From Liolophura sinensis (lineage: Eukaryota; Mollusca; Polyplacophora; Chitonida; Chitonidae), in NCBI RefSeq assembly GCF_032854445.1, contig NC_088300.1:16189570-16253569 (forward strand): a stretch of DNA of 64,000 nucleotides, given 5' to 3'. The notes below the pieces were generated by a model. That model searched no databases, was not told where the DNA came from, and saw only the letters and a program-made list of their open reading frames with translations. Numbering within the stretch: the first letter of the stretch is position 1; every line of letters begins with the position of its first letter. Position numbers and translations under genes: made by a program. Shown here piece after piece: positions 1 to 12,885 of this stretch.

Positions 1-2925
1 ACCCCCAACTTAATTACCTATGGATAGTCCATCACCTCAAATATACACACAATGACTCAGTTATATTTGTAAGCTGTGTTTCACAGTTATATCATGTATC
101 TATTGCCTTCAGAAAACATCCTGTGCTTATACACTGCACATGTACTGACCCTAACAAAAGAACCAAACAGCTCCTGACATCCACAATGTCAAGTGTCATT
201 ATGGTTGGCTAGAGTCCAGACCAGAAGGTCCTGGTCTGATCATGCAGCTCTGACAAACAGATCTGTCAAAAAGTTTGTCTCTCTAGTCAGGCAGGTAACC
301 GATTACAGGAGTAGGGTTTAGCGGCACTGTGTAATCCTCAGATCTACAGAAGGGGCTATTGATGGCTCAAACACTCTGGGAGGGGACTAACAAGGGGGGC
401 CATCAGTCATGGCTTTGTCTGGCAAGTTAGTGCTAGGCTGTCAGGAGCAGATCTCTGTACATGGATGGTTATTACAAACATGTCCTCTTCACGGTCAATA
501 TTTTGTTCTTACAAATCTATCTTTGTCAATGGTATGTCTTTCCAATTAAAATACCAACCTTAAGTGTAAATGAATTCCAATGGACTGACATGGATCCTAT
601 GATACATTTTTGGCCTTATAAAGTTTCTTCAAAAGCACTGATTTCCTTAAAGGTGGACTGCAAAGAATTTTGGTGGTGGGGTAACAGTTTTCTGTTCAAG
701 TTATCTTGTATATATGTGTATGTGTTCAATTTGTAGCTTTTGTTAGGACGGAAAAAAAAAACATGCACAAACCTATCCTTGGAACAGTGTGAAATGAAAG
801 TTCTTACACGACATCACAAAACCTGTACACTTTTTAACATGAACAACAGAGACTTCCATGATCCAAAAATACAGAAATGAGCAATGTAAGCAATATTTTC
901 GATACAATGACACGTTGGTAAACTGTAAATACTTCTATTGAAATACTTAATGCAATGTTTTCACAAACACAACTTCTACAATAACAGGATTAATCTGCTG
1001 ACATTAATATTCATGAAAATCGATAAATCTTCGTTTGCCCCTAAATTATTGCAAACATTGATGAATGCACCCAAAACTATGGTATACAATTTGGAAACAT
1101 GTAAAACGGATTCAGGGATAGTATACAGAACTAATATCCCAAGTGGGCAGGGGGATGACCACGGTGATTGCAGACATTCTCACACTTGAGCATGTAGGCA
1201 GATCTGATTCACTCACATGACAGAGGTAACAGCCTGTCCTGACAGTTTGCTTACATGTATTTATGACTGATCAGTTATGGTGCAGGTCAACTGCTGGACT
1301 GTATGTACTCATGTATTTACTTCACTTCAGTAATCTGTTCTCACCTGGCCACTACCCCTCCCACACATACACACTATAACAGTACACACCTTAACCTTGC
1401 ATTGTGCCAACCTTTAATTGACCATTACCTGAACAAACAATTACCTGTATGTAATTGTCAGAGCATAAGACATGGGCAATGTGAACCTTGTACCATTGGC
1501 CAACCCTCCTGAGATCTGTCATGTCTGAGTGAAATAAAATCTAAATAATTTTCAGTCAATGTTTCTGTAAGTGCTACATGTACATGGGTCTTAATTTACA
1601 GATCAAAGATAAAACATCTCTGTTCTATAAACTGCTCATTCACCCAAAGCCACATATAAAAAGTCAACAACAAACCCATCTATCTAGAGCAGTTCAAAAC
1701 ATAATTATAAAAGCCAAGAATGATTTCAGAAAGTACATTCTGCCTGGCATATAAGTTCAATTTCGATCGTCACCTAAATGGTTAGTTAATGTTTCTGAAA
1801 GCTATGATAGTTCAACAAAGACTGTAATTTAACAATTACAAGTGTTAAGTTCGTGACAATTAGCCACTGAAATTTGGTCTAAGCTTTAAAAAAATGCCAA
1901 CAACTAATTAGAACTCAGTTGGCATACATGTAATTTAATATTTAGTTCAGCTTTAGTGCTAAGTCACTGCCATTAATTTTGGGCAAATCCACCAAGTATA
2001 GTGCTCCTGTGGTTCTCTAATGTGAGCTAGGAATAAAGTGTTATTTAATGACACAAATTAGCTCATATATTTAATCAAGCCTGTCCCAAGTGGCAGCCGC
2101 TGTGAACACAGCACTAACGACAGGTAAATCAAAGTGTAGAGATTAGGCAGCACTTTACCTGGTTATAGAATCTCAACTATGTGCTCCAGGTAAGTTGAAG
2201 GCACACTTTTAAATTGATAGGTAGTCACCATTATTTACACATCTCCAGCACACAGGTTTCATTCTACCTTCAGTGACTGTTCAGCCTTTAATTTCTTATT
2301 TATCGCATTATTATTATCACTATAGATGTATTGATCAGCAGTCACAAAGCATTTTCAATAATCCTTGTTTACAATGTAAATTTCTTTGTTAAAATGTAGG
2401 CAAATGTAACAATGCTGATTATCAATGGTTTGGTAAAGTGAGGCTTTATATCAGATAAAACTAATACCAGGCTAGAGTAATTGGATCAAAACAAATTCTA
2501 AAAATAATTGACTTTTGCAGTGTCTGTATTTAGATCTTGACAATAACAAAAGGCTGCAAAATATAAAATTCTGAAGTCAGTGGTGAAAATATACACATGC
2601 CATTATTCATCTCAAAGTAATTCTGCCAGTCCTGCAAAATAATTACGCATAATTTTGCATGCTAATAAAATAACCTTTTGTTAGAGAATACTTGTTTTGT
2701 AATTAATTAAGGCAGAAAAATGCACCAATACGTCAATCACTGGCACAGACAATTATATGTAATTAATCAAGCCTGCAAATAAAAGTACAATATATTATTA
2801 TGCATTATATGGTCTTTAAGAAAAACTGCATCATGGATTCTGGATTCTGAGTGACTATAAAAAAAAAACTGCTATATTAGGACTGAAAATGTTTGATTAG
2901 AGATGTATAAAAATCAATGTCTTAC
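1..2925. other. Kinesin intron sequence (left edge)
   Basis: AT-rich sequence between kinesin exon 3 and the unseen next exon. I found no P-loop-encoding exon on the minus strand, no SINE and no clear tandem repeat. The short ORFs here show no recognisable protein. Confidence 0.55.
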
Positions 2926-3042
2926 CAGTTCCTGCGAGGCATAGATGGGAGACTGAGGCTGATCATACGAGTTGTAACAGTAATCAAATGTGAAGTGCTT
3001 AACTCTCTCTCGACTGTCTCCATACTCACTGAGAGACTCCAC
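2926..3042 (-). CDS. Kinesin exon 3
   Basis: The acceptor is CCCGCAG|GTGGAG and the donor GAACTG|GTAAGA. The 117 bases encode exactly 39 codons including GDSRERVKHFTFDYCY and YASQEL. This is the segment just before the P-loop in kinesin-3 motors. It is the last exon visible in the window. Confidence 0.87.
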
Positions 3043-6000
3043 CTGCGGGAGGGAAAAAAACAGGTCAATCAGAAGAATAGAAATGGTTCAAATAAAATGC
3101 CATCATGATATCCCTGTAATATTGCTGGGGTAATGTAAAACCATAATTATTTATTTGTTCAAAGACATATGATGAATAGTGACAAAATTCTTTGGGCAGT
3201 TAAAACTTTATACCTGAAGATCAGTTTTCATGTCAATAACAGGTGAATCATATTGAAGTGGCTCTCACAACACAGCAAAGTTAATGTCACCATTCAGACT
3301 TTAAGTGTAACTAACCTGTATGTGTTCTTAAAAGCTATTTACTTTTTTTGAACCTCAATTTACATATACTCCGCTGCTAAACACAATGTGTTAAACTGTC
3401 ATGAATCTTCAGTGTTCACTGATGATTTACATTTATCTATTCGTAAATGTCCTGAACTCCAAGTGGCCACCAAGTACCTATACATGTACAAACTTACAAT
3501 TTAACAGGTAACTTTTAACAAATCCTTTGTAAAATGTTGCATCACTTTCTTTTTTTGTCCTTTAATGATATATCAATTCTGGGTTCTCTTACATATAGTT
3601 AAATGATCACGAATCTAGAGACACATGTCTGCCTGTACTCCACTTAAATTTGGATATTTTTTTTATTATGATCTACTGTATATATTACATCTACAAATAT
3701 GAAGCCCACCTTACATGTAACAACTTGAAAAACTGGATTATTCATCCATGTTGTGCACAAACACTGATGTGAAAATTCCTTCCTAACCTGGCATCGGTAT
3801 ATGTTTACAAATACACATGCATGTAAACACCTGTGGACAAGTATGTTGTGTCTAAGTCACTTCTGGATATGTCTCCTCTAGACTAAGATGTACATTCCAT
3901 AATTCAATATGTATTTTCAGAATCTGTGGGCCTCTGGATGTTATGAAGCCGAGTAGCCTGGTTACAATACATACATAACTTGCATACAAACAAATTCAGG
4001 TATGCAACCACATATATTGATATATTAACATAACCCACAGCTACATCCTGCAGCTAAAATGTCTGCTGACTGAGAGACAAGGATGGAGCTAAACAGTTAC
4101 TCTTAATCAATTGTGAAAATCTGTCATTCATATCGGAATGAGCATGTAACATCATGAATTTACCTGGCGCACGCTGGTTCAATTTGCATGTACAATGTAC
4201 AAGTATACATGAATACTCTGAATAATAAATCCATCTTCAAAATGCTTGGGCCGTACGTGGGAAGGTCTGCCAGCAGCCTGCAGATGGTCGTGGGTTTCCG
4301 CAGGGGTCTACCCGGTTTCCTCCCACCATAACTAAGTGAAATATTCTTGAGTTTGGCAAAAAACACCAATCAAATAAATAAATAAATAAATAAATAAATA
4401 TGCTTGTATTGATAAGTTATGTACACGTAATATTAAACTGCTCCTTTGTAGTCCACTAGGCTGTGAGCGGTTTCTGCCCACCATAATGCTGGCCGCCATT
4501 GTATAAGTGAAATATTCTTGAGTACGGCATAAAACACCAATCAAATAAATAAATAAATAACTGATCCTTTGCCAGCACATGCAACTCAACATGGTATATA
4601 GTTCTCTAAATTATGCACAGTTAATTTTGCAACTGCACCTAAAAACAGAATTTCTTATTTAAACCGTTTTCTTACAAAAATAAAGTTTAAGGAGTTCTGG
4701 GAGCAATATTAAGACTTTCATTAAGAAGACACCTTAAAGCTCCTGCCATTTCCTTATTACCTCTAACAATTTCCACATCAATAACTTCATCACTATAGTT
4801 TGACAGCTATTATTTTAACCATGAAGACAGACAGGTAGAAATGCATACATGTACATGCATGTGACTATTATTTGGACATAAAGCTTTTGGAGGATTGATC
4901 TATTAAGAGTGTCCTTCATAATATGGTTGACAATCTATGATAGATTGCAGTTCCTGCAGCTCTGCCAATACCTGCCAATACCTGCCAAGGTAAGCTGTCT
5001 TACTGACAATCAATACATTGATTTCCTCCTCATTTATCAACACAGTGCAGCTCCTAATCTAAACAGTTTCAGGATATTACTGGCAAGAAATCCCACTTCC
5101 CTCAGAATAACAGCAATATGGTTTGTTGCTTGTCATCTTTGATTTCCAGTTCCATCAATCTGACATTGTCACCACTCTCCAACGTTAACAAGATGCCATA
5201 GTGGGCACATTCCAAGCAAAAACTATTTTCCTAGAAATGGTCCTATTAGAATCAAGTGCTTCCAAATGAAACTGAAAAAAAAGTTGACTCAGATATATAT
5301 TGAGCTTATCTGCGTTAAGAATAGCTGTTAAAAATACTTTCTACATCCTAAACTTTGATGTAGAAAGTATACTCATTCCATGTTAATGACTCATTCAGCT
5401 GTCAAAATTGGAGTCAGTTAAATACAGGATTCTTAGACCTAAAGTAACAACAGACTGAATTCTCTCTAGTTTAAATTCACACGCACTATTTTAGCAAAAA
5501 CGATTAAACAATCAAGCCACAGAGCTGTAGAACAATCTCCTGGATTTTTGTTCAGCTGCCAAACTTTGGCCAGCTTGTGAACACCTTTGGGAAGGGTGTT
5601 AACTCTTACATGTTAACACCAAACACACCTTTATAAGATTACATTATATCAGTACAGTGAGTTAACAGGCAGATTTTAAGCCACTCAAGACAGTTTTCTC
5701 ACAATAGGTAAAAAGTTTCTCAAGTGATGCTCAGTGCTCTTGACAAATCATCAAAGGTGGTGAGCTTAATTAAGTAGGTGAACACCATATACATTTAGCT
5801 TGTTACTAAACTGTGACTAATCTGTAATAACTGGAACTAAAGGCTTAATCTTTCACTTTTAAAGCCAAAGACTGCATGTACTTGTATACTTGACCCTGCA
5901 GGACGACAGGTCAAAATGATCATTGATAGAGTGCGTCTTACAGGGACAAATGTAGTGAAAAATTCATAATGTTTACTGGAAACCAAAACTCTGGAATAAG

Positions 6001-7666
6001 GCTGAAAACCGCCAAATTGTAGCCTTAGTATAAGCTTAAGGATTCATTTACTTGATTGGAAGTCTCTCAGCCTTTTTAATGACATCGTTTCTTGGTCATC
6101 CCTGAGCAATTTCAAGTATCCATCAGTACCCAAATTTGAAAGCTGTATTGATCCCTGGTATATATTATATAAGCATCGCCAAATTGGTCACTTTTCGGTC
6201 GATTTTGAACTGGAGCGTAGGTAATTGCAAGCATGTGCATGGAGGTTTTTCACTTTAGCAGTCAAAAAATAACAGGCTGATTTAACTTAGGGAGAGTTCT
6301 TGGCTAATGCATATAAATCACCAAGTTTGCATAGAAGTTTTTAGAGGTATGGAAGGTTTCAGAGTTTTCTTCGTGCAAATAATTGCTTTTACCTACACAG
6401 CAGTGAGAAACACATCAAACAGACTGGTTTTCACAGAGAAGGGAAATCAATTGATCAGTTGACAAGATGTCTGAATTAAAAAAAAAAAGCTATGAGCTAA
6501 TAACAGTGATTGTCTTACCTTTGTGTTAGTAATTGACAGCGTATCTCCATTTACGTCAACAATGAACTTGGCCCCCTGATCAACTTCCCTGAAGTAAGGA
6601 AAAGGCATGAATAACTTGCCATGTTTACAGAAACAGTTTGATTAAATTAATATTAATAATTTAGCTGTAAAATTAAAACTTTCACACAGAAATTGTGCAT
6701 TAAGAATACATGAAAAAAGTCACATCTTTAGGCCTTATTATTTAAATGGTGCACTAACTCATAACATGAGTAATTTTCATCTTTCATTGTAACTCTTTAA
6801 GACAATCTGTTCAATATAACTTCTAGCATTTAACACTGGATTCATATCAGTACTTAGAAATGAACAGTGATAATACAGTTGCGCATGTATGAATGTGAAT
6901 CCATCATTTTGCCAGCCAGGAACAGCGTACGATAGGTATGGACATTACCAAATGTTATGACAGTGAGAAATTCAGTCGTGAGACTTTTCCAGGAAAAAGT
7001 TCCGACTGAGTTATGCAGAGGTTTTACAATCAACCTGGAGCCCAAATTATTTCTAACCTCTATTTCTAACCCCTACTCATTACTGTGCTGGTAACATAAT
7101 TTTGTCAGTGCAATCTACATGTGTAACTATTATTTTTCTCTTTCCACTGCTAAATAAGTGTTGTGGTGTATATTATAACAATGCTAACCAGATCGTTAAT
7201 AAGAATATTCAGAATGTACAGAAATCACACAGATGCGTGGCTCTGTAAGATGCTACTATCGACGTGGTAATGCCTAGTGAGTAAGTACAATGTATTTGTA
7301 CTGCAGAAAAGTTACGTGTACTGTGTAGGCCTGCTCAAGGCTTCATGTATGTCAGTCACTAGGCCTACTACAACTGTACACACGCCTAACAATATCTGTC
7401 TTGAGGAATTACACTATGTAAAATCCAGCTGAGTAGTAAACATTTGATACAGATGTCAACAAGTTTTAAAAACCATCGACTAGACCGCGAATCGGTGTGT
7501 TTACCGTTGCATTACACTTACCAGCTAGACAAGCATGCCAGATGCGCGAGGTCAGGATGTCCCACATTCGACTTGACATGTCATTTCTTTCTCCGGAAAA
7601 CACATAACTATGTACTTACTTTTTGTTCAGGGGCCTTGTCCGTACAGCTACTTTGACGTTAGACAT
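2926..7666 (-). CDS. Kinesin-3 family motor protein (KIF16B/STARD9-like), 5' part, partial gene
   Basis: A microtubule motor of the kinesin-3 family. Only the first 78 residues of the motor domain are in the window; the gene continues past the left edge. Three exons join at 7620-7666, 6519-6588 and 2926-3042 with phases 2, 0, 0 and GT/AG borders. Visible landmarks in order: strand beta-1 VKVAVRTRPLNKKE (most kinesins have VRVRP, here VRTRP), the core stretch GAKFIVDVNGDTLSIT, then GDSRERVKHFTFDYCY and YASQEL, which precede the nucleotide-binding P-loop in this family. The P-loop exon (GQTGSGK) is not visible in 1-2925, so it should lie outside. From memory, GDSRE..FDYCY is closest to STARD9 and AKFI to KIF16B; the exact subfamily is an inference. 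KIF16B is known to carry endosomes. The start ATG has a purine at -3 and follows two very short upstream ORFs. Confidence 0.87.
4240..4400 (+). mobile_element. tRNA-derived SINE, 5'-truncated
   Basis: The body has the family motif GGTTTCCTCCCACCATAA and ends in ACACCAATCAAATAAATAAA. It lacks the tRNA-like head seen in the copy at 37497-37757. Confidence 0.85.
4460..4560 (+). mobile_element. SINE 3' part
   Basis: CCCACCATAATGCTGGCCGC, AAGTGAAATATTCTTGAGTA and the CAATCAAATAAATAAATAA tail of the same family, in direct orientation right after the copy at 4240. Confidence 0.85.
6519..6588 (-). CDS. Kinesin exon 2
   Basis: The acceptor is CTTCAG|GGAAG and the donor ACAAAG|GTAAGA. The 70 bases complete the codon split with exon 1 (AA+G, Lys) and then encode EVDQGAKFIVDV and NGDTLSITNTK. 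The exon ends in phase 0. Confidence 0.87.
6589..7619. other. Kinesin intron between exons 1 and 2
   Basis: About 1 kb of unique AT-rich DNA with good splice borders at both ends. No repeats or ORFs of note. Confidence 0.6.
7620..7666 (-). CDS. Kinesin exon 1 (start codon, beta-1 strand)
   Basis: ATG at 7666-7664 encodes MSNVKVAVRTRPLNK and two bases of the next codon. The donor is AA|GTAAGT (intron starts at 7619). The start is chosen because kinesin-3 motor domains begin almost at the initiator Met with this beta-1 motif, and the context is A at -3. Confidence 0.87.
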
Positions 7667-7672
7667 TCTTTC

Positions 7673-7703
7673 TTACTCCGTGTCAGCCATTTTCCAGTGT
7701 CAT
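7673..7703 (-). promoter_or_regulatory. Two overlapping upstream ORFs in the kinesin 5' leader
   Basis: One uORF (7690-7673) starts in a strong context, AAAATGG, encodes MADTE and stops six bases before the main ATG, in the same frame. Another (7703-7683) encodes MTLENG and overlaps it. If transcribed, they could reduce initiation at the main start. The leader and transcription start are not proven. Confidence 0.4.
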
Positions 7704-9388
7704 TTTGAGAGAGCTTCGGTAGAGTGTCTACTTCTTTACTCCCTCAACACTCCATTCACGACTGAACCACACGACTCGGTGTTGTCCGGACGAGTCCATT
7801 CCTGTACCATTCTGAGGTAGGTTGTGGAATTGTTACCGCCCACTGCTTTGACAGATCCACGACAAATACTCAGTAATAAATAAGGACATCCTGTGTGCAC
7901 TCTTTAAAATAAGTATAAATGCATTTCTATTAGGTGCGAATCGTCCAACCTTGACCATAGTTTAGAAGCCTGAGAGTTTTCTGTATTTGTTTTCCCTATA
8001 AATGTGATGGGCATGTCCGACCACGTGACCAGCCAGCTACCATACATCACTAGGTAGATAGCGTCCTTGGATATAAGATTTCACGTTGTGGCCTCACTCG
8101 ACCTTACGGGCACTTACTAGTACCAAACCGAAAGCGTCCGGTTGTTTATACGAGCTCTCCTGTTTCCCCCACGCATTTATCTTCTTTAAATTAGCATGAC
8201 AGCTACTGTATGTACCCACAAGGTGCGTGCGTGGAATTACAAAATGTGCAGTAGGCCTGCTTCGATCAGTGACTGTGTCACATGGGCTGTATGGCTAATT
8301 TGTACATGCGACATTTTTTTTTTTTTTTTTTTAAACTATCTGTAGCTAGTGTGGGACTAATGAATGCACCCTCTGAACACAGTTCCATGTCTGTTTTTTA
8401 ATGCGACTTCATTTGCTTTCCTCGAAATAAAGTAACTCTATATATAAGCCAATCTTGTCTGTATGCATCTTGTTTCCTGAACGGATATTGTGGCACAGTT
8501 TCACAACAGTATTATAGTCTACATGTATGCTTGTCAACGCCCCATCGCGTAGAGAGTACCACTTGAGACTTTGTGTCCGGTATGGTGGTAGGCTATGCCT
8601 ATATCTAAAGCCGTGTCTGCTAGAAGACCCATTGACAGCAATAAACAAAGACGATGTGTCTTCCAACACATGTGGTATGAAGTCCTACACGCCAGCCCAT
8701 CAGTCTACGCTCCGGCAGAAGGGGTTGTGTGCTGTGTTCTTCTCATACCATCTGGGTGATGTTGTGAGAAAAGTGGAGCATGACCCGCATCTTTGGTTGC
8801 CCCGCATCAGCCCGTCTCCTTTCAGTTGTACGGCTCTGGCTGCACATGCCACGTCGGCCGTATGGGTGCTAATCTGTCCATATTACATTGCCCCATACCC
8901 CCCCACCCCCACCCCCACCCCGCCATCCGCCACTTCCATCAAAACCTCAAGCCGTAGAAAATTTCAACCGCCCGTCCCATTTCCCACATGGCTTCGGACA
9001 CACCTACATGCAGGACCATGAGGAAACTCAGTAAATGATTGCCGGATAAATATATACCCATTTCACTACAGGCCTAATACACTGTATACAGTTGTTATAT
9101 GCATAGTTATATGGTATCTTTGGTTATAGTTGTAATCTTTAACGATTCTATTTCTTACTAACTGTATATTCGTGAGCCCCAGCAAGGATTCATGTTGGAT
9201 TCAAAAGAAGCTGTATATAATTACTTTATGTACATAGCTGTATATAATTACTTTTTCAATGATATTCGCAAGCAATGTTCTAGCGGAATTAATGAAAATA
9301 GTATTCAAATCGTGTACCCTGTATACCGTAGTATATAAGTTGTTGATAATCAACATATGTATCAGTTGCGTTTTGATTGGAACTGTTC

Positions 9389-9398
9389 ATATATATAT

Positions 9399-9480
<82 letters not shown>
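9389..9480. repeat. (TA)n microsatellite
   Basis: About 92 bases of nearly pure TA with two phase slips. It can form a cruciform. The Ile-Tyr ORFs on both strands are artefacts of it. Confidence 0.97.
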
Positions 9481-9482
<2 letters not shown>

Positions 9483-10114
9483 AGCGTAGTGATCTAATAT
9501 ACAGCACAATTAATACCCTGGCCCTATAAACAGACCCGGGTGAAGAAGTGCCAGAAATTCTGGACGCTGGATCTGTCCATTTACTGACAAGAGAATTACA
9601 CTCCATGTAAAACTTAACAAACTTAGAGTGAATTAAGGCGCTTGCATGATGAAATAACCTTAATTAACTGGCACACCAGTTTTTTCTTTTTTTTTTCTTT
9701 TTTACAGTAATAAATTCTGACGTTCATGGAAATCGTCAAATAACACCCCAGATCTTAATTGCCGTGAGGAATCCGAGAGACGAAACCGTTTTGGTCCAGA
9801 TAAGGCATTGCCATCTGGAGATTCCGTAGTTTTCCTGTGAAGATGAATACAGGACACCTCACAGCCTTTGCTATATTTAGAACTAGCAGATTAACAATAT
9901 ACCTATATTAGTGAATGAGAGAGATCGGACTGGTGAGGATTACTCTTCAATAATTTCTGCATATAATCGTATTCATACTAGATCACATGTAGGCCAGCCA
10001 AAAGGTACACAGTTTGTACTAATCGGGCTTACCTACATGTATACATGCGATGTGATATATGGTTTCCGCGAATTTCACATGTATTTTATGTGGTTAATGG
10101 AAATTCAAGCAACT

Positions 10115-10200
10115 CCACCGTCCCACCATAATGCTGGCCGCCGTCGTAAAAGTGAAATATTCTCGAGTATGGCGCAAAACACCAGTCAAATCAAATCACA
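10115..10200 (+). mobile_element. SINE 3' part
   Basis: CCCACCATAATGCTGGCCGC followed by AAGTGAAATATTCTCGAGTA and ACACCAGTCAAATCAAAT. Confidence 0.85.
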
Positions 10201-11424
10201 CCAAAATCACTCAAGTACCTCGATGAACAAGGAGATATCCAATGAATGGTAACCGTTGTACGCAGGAGTAGAAATGAAGAAACTACGTTGCCTTTGACAG
10301 CAGCGTAGCGGTGACCAGATTTATTGAACGCCGAAACAATTATTGATGAAATTCTAGTCTTCGTGAGGAATAGTGGTATAGAGAGTAGAAAAATCCCAAG
10401 TGGAGATGTCAAGTATATACCAACAATTAATTATCGTATTTCTCATCGTATTAACGAAAATAAAGTCATTTTCTTCTGACATCCCTTGGTTTATCCACCC
10501 GGAACAGAAGTCACTTGAACATCTTTAAATGTCAGAATATCTGCTGTTTACATGCAGGCTATATTAGATCGTCTTCATCAGTATACGATATGACAAAATA
10601 TAATTACTGTATATGTATACATGTAGCCGAAGAATTCAAAAATCTAGGCGTCTGTGCAAATAATAAAATATATAGCGCAATAAATTCACCTTGAATCTTC
10701 AGCTTTATGGAATCATATCAGCTTGTCCTTGACCCCTGTCCATCCTTGGCCAGTGAGACTCGAACCCAGTGCTCATGCTTCTTTTTTTTCGGGGTTTGTC
10801 CACTTAAACAGCAATATAACGAATCGAGGATCCAGGTTTCCATCGGGTTCTCTACCCAGTTTCTTCTCATAAACTAATTGTTATGGTAAAAATAACAGCC
10901 CGATCTTTCATGACTGTACCAGTTGATTATTTTTAATGTGTATATCCATTTAATTTCTTCGTAAGCCCTAAGTCTCGGTATATGTGTATATATGCACAGT
11001 TATATACACAGTAATGTTTGTCAATTTCATCGCAAATAAGCGTGGTGTATAGCCAGTTAACTGAGGTAAACTGACAAGATGTCAGATTTCACCAGTTACG
11101 TGCGGCCATTTGCCAATTATCACATTGTCCATCGCTGCCTTGATTTTACTTCCCATGTTGTAATTTTCTACAAGTATGTTCCTTATGTTTACTGATCAAG
11201 CGTATACAACGTTGCACAATCGTCGACATCCGTTGATGATGATTATGTAGATTTAGATTTAAAGGATTTGAATTTTGCATTACTTAAAGGCAACTAGCAA
11301 CAGCACATGCGTGTCATTCTAATTCAGTGAAAATTCATTCGTTAGAGAACAGTTTATTCTTGCAAACTCAAGTCTTTGGAACTGGGCCGGTTTCATGAAG
11401 CTCACTTAGCTAAGCTAGCCGTTA

Positions 11425-11555
11425 ACTGTCATGACAATCGCCTTGCCACAAGAAGACAAAGCACATGCGCATACGCCTATATGACTCCTCGTCGTTGTGT
11501 GACTGAAGAATTGTTAAGTACGACGTAAGAACTGAAGTATACATGTGTACATACA
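11425..11555 (-). mobile_element. Dispersed repeat element copy, fragment
   Basis: Reverse-orientation match to the head of the element at 25565 and 41505. Shared parts are the motif read here as TATGACTCCTCGTCG, CTTGCCACAAGAAG and GAATTGTTAAGTACGACG. No ORF is seen; probably a non-autonomous element. Confidence 0.65.
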
Positions 11556-12063
11556 TACCGAATCTTTAGGCCCCTAGACGTGTAAACAAACATTCATATA
11601 ACCATAAAAATGTCCAAAACAACTTTGATTACATTGAGAGAAAAAAGAAAGTAAGAAAATTTATAGGACGGGTTCATGGAGGTGGAAAGACGCAAGAATG
11701 TCCCAGAAGCATAATAATGAGCATCCAAATCGTGTATACCATGTTAGCATACAAATTAATCAAAGGAACTATGTAACTCACCTTGCATTTTGATTGCAGC
11801 TGTTCGCATGTCCAAAGTGGCTTTTTTTTTTCAACACGATAGAGCTAAAGACCAGGTTTAGCGGAAGCTGAATGCCAGAGATCCTGAAACACTTCGTTTC
11901 ATGCAAGATAACTGTATAGTCATTGTAAAATTCAGGAAATTTAGAATGACAGATACTACAATGCGAGATTTTACGTATAAAATAAACGCCCTGTACGCAA
12001 GACCCTTAGTTATAATGTTCACACTGTCATCCTATATCCCTCTTGTCCTAAACTTGGCGTGAA

Positions 12064-12087
12064 CCCCCCCCCCCCCCCCAAAAAAAA
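12064..12087. repeat. Poly-C followed by poly-A
   Basis: Sixteen C followed by eight A. The exact length is uncertain in most assemblies. Confidence 0.9.
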
Positions 12088-12247
12088 GCCGTGTAACGTT
12101 GTCTTTGTAGAAATGCAAGTTAATTCAACAGTATGATGTTCTATCTCGACAGTCTGTAGATTCCTTTAACCCCAGCTAAGGAGGATATGTTTCTGCCATA
12201 CACAGCCTTTGCTTAGTAGGCAGATCGTCAATAGGCCGTTCAGTTAA

Positions 12248-12360
12248 TTACTTATTCATCTATTTATTTGATTGCTGTTTAACATCATATTCAAGAATTT
12301 TGCACTTAAGTGTACGATTGTGGCCAGACACTTTTATGGCTGGAGGAAACCGGATTGTGC
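12248..12360 (-). mobile_element. SINE, diverged copy
   Basis: Reads TATTTATTTGATTGCTGTTT, then ATTCAAGAATTTTGCACTTA and GGAGGAAACCGG on the plus strand, which is the SINE body in reverse. Confidence 0.65.
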
Positions 12361-12544
12361 GGCGTGACCGATCATTGGAACTTTCCCACGTGTGACGCTC
12401 AGCACCCCCCCCCCCTCCTCCCAAATATGAACCATGTTGTGTACATAATTATTACTTCTTAATTTTTAATATTCTTGATTATTTAGGTTTTCAGCACTAA
12501 CGCTTGTTGTGTTTGCTAGAACAGACTGTTGAGACTGGGGCCAC

Positions 12545-12885
12545 TTCAACCACACAACAGACTGCTGTGGCTGGGGCCGTTTGTGAGGTACATGCACACT
12601 CCAACAACACATCAGACTGTTGTGGGTGGGACCATTTGTGAGGTACATGTACACTCCAACAACACATCAGACTGTTGTGGGTGGGACCATTTGTGAGGTA
12701 CATGTACACTCCAACAACACAACAGACTGCTGTGGCTGGGACCATTTGTGAGGTGCATGACTTGTACACTCCAACCACAGAACAGACAGCTGTGGCAGGG
12801 GCCGTCTGTGAGGTACATGCACAATCCAACAACACAACAGACTGCTGTGGCTGCGACCATTGTGAGGTACACTGTCATGTATATA
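12545..12885. repeat. 55-bp minisatellite, about 6 copies
   Basis: The unit contains CAGACTGTTGTGGGTGGGAC and CATTTGTGAGGTACATG. Spacing of two near-identical units is 55 bases. As 55 is not a multiple of three, repeated peptides appear in every frame, which explains the overlapping ORFs here. The array ends in sequence like the SINE 3' tail (ACACCAATCAAATAAAT). Confidence 0.93.

Larger units (their letters stand above)
3043..6518. other. Kinesin intron between exons 2 and 3
   Basis: AT-rich intron DNA. It holds two SINE pieces (about 4240-4400 and 4460-4560) and otherwise nothing recognised. Confidence 0.6.

Noticed and set aside
8527-9021. 164-codon ORF on the plus strand upstream of the kinesin
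   Set aside because: No recognisable domain, includes a Pro-Thr run from simple sequence, and no splice partner. Chance in a GC-richer patch is likely.
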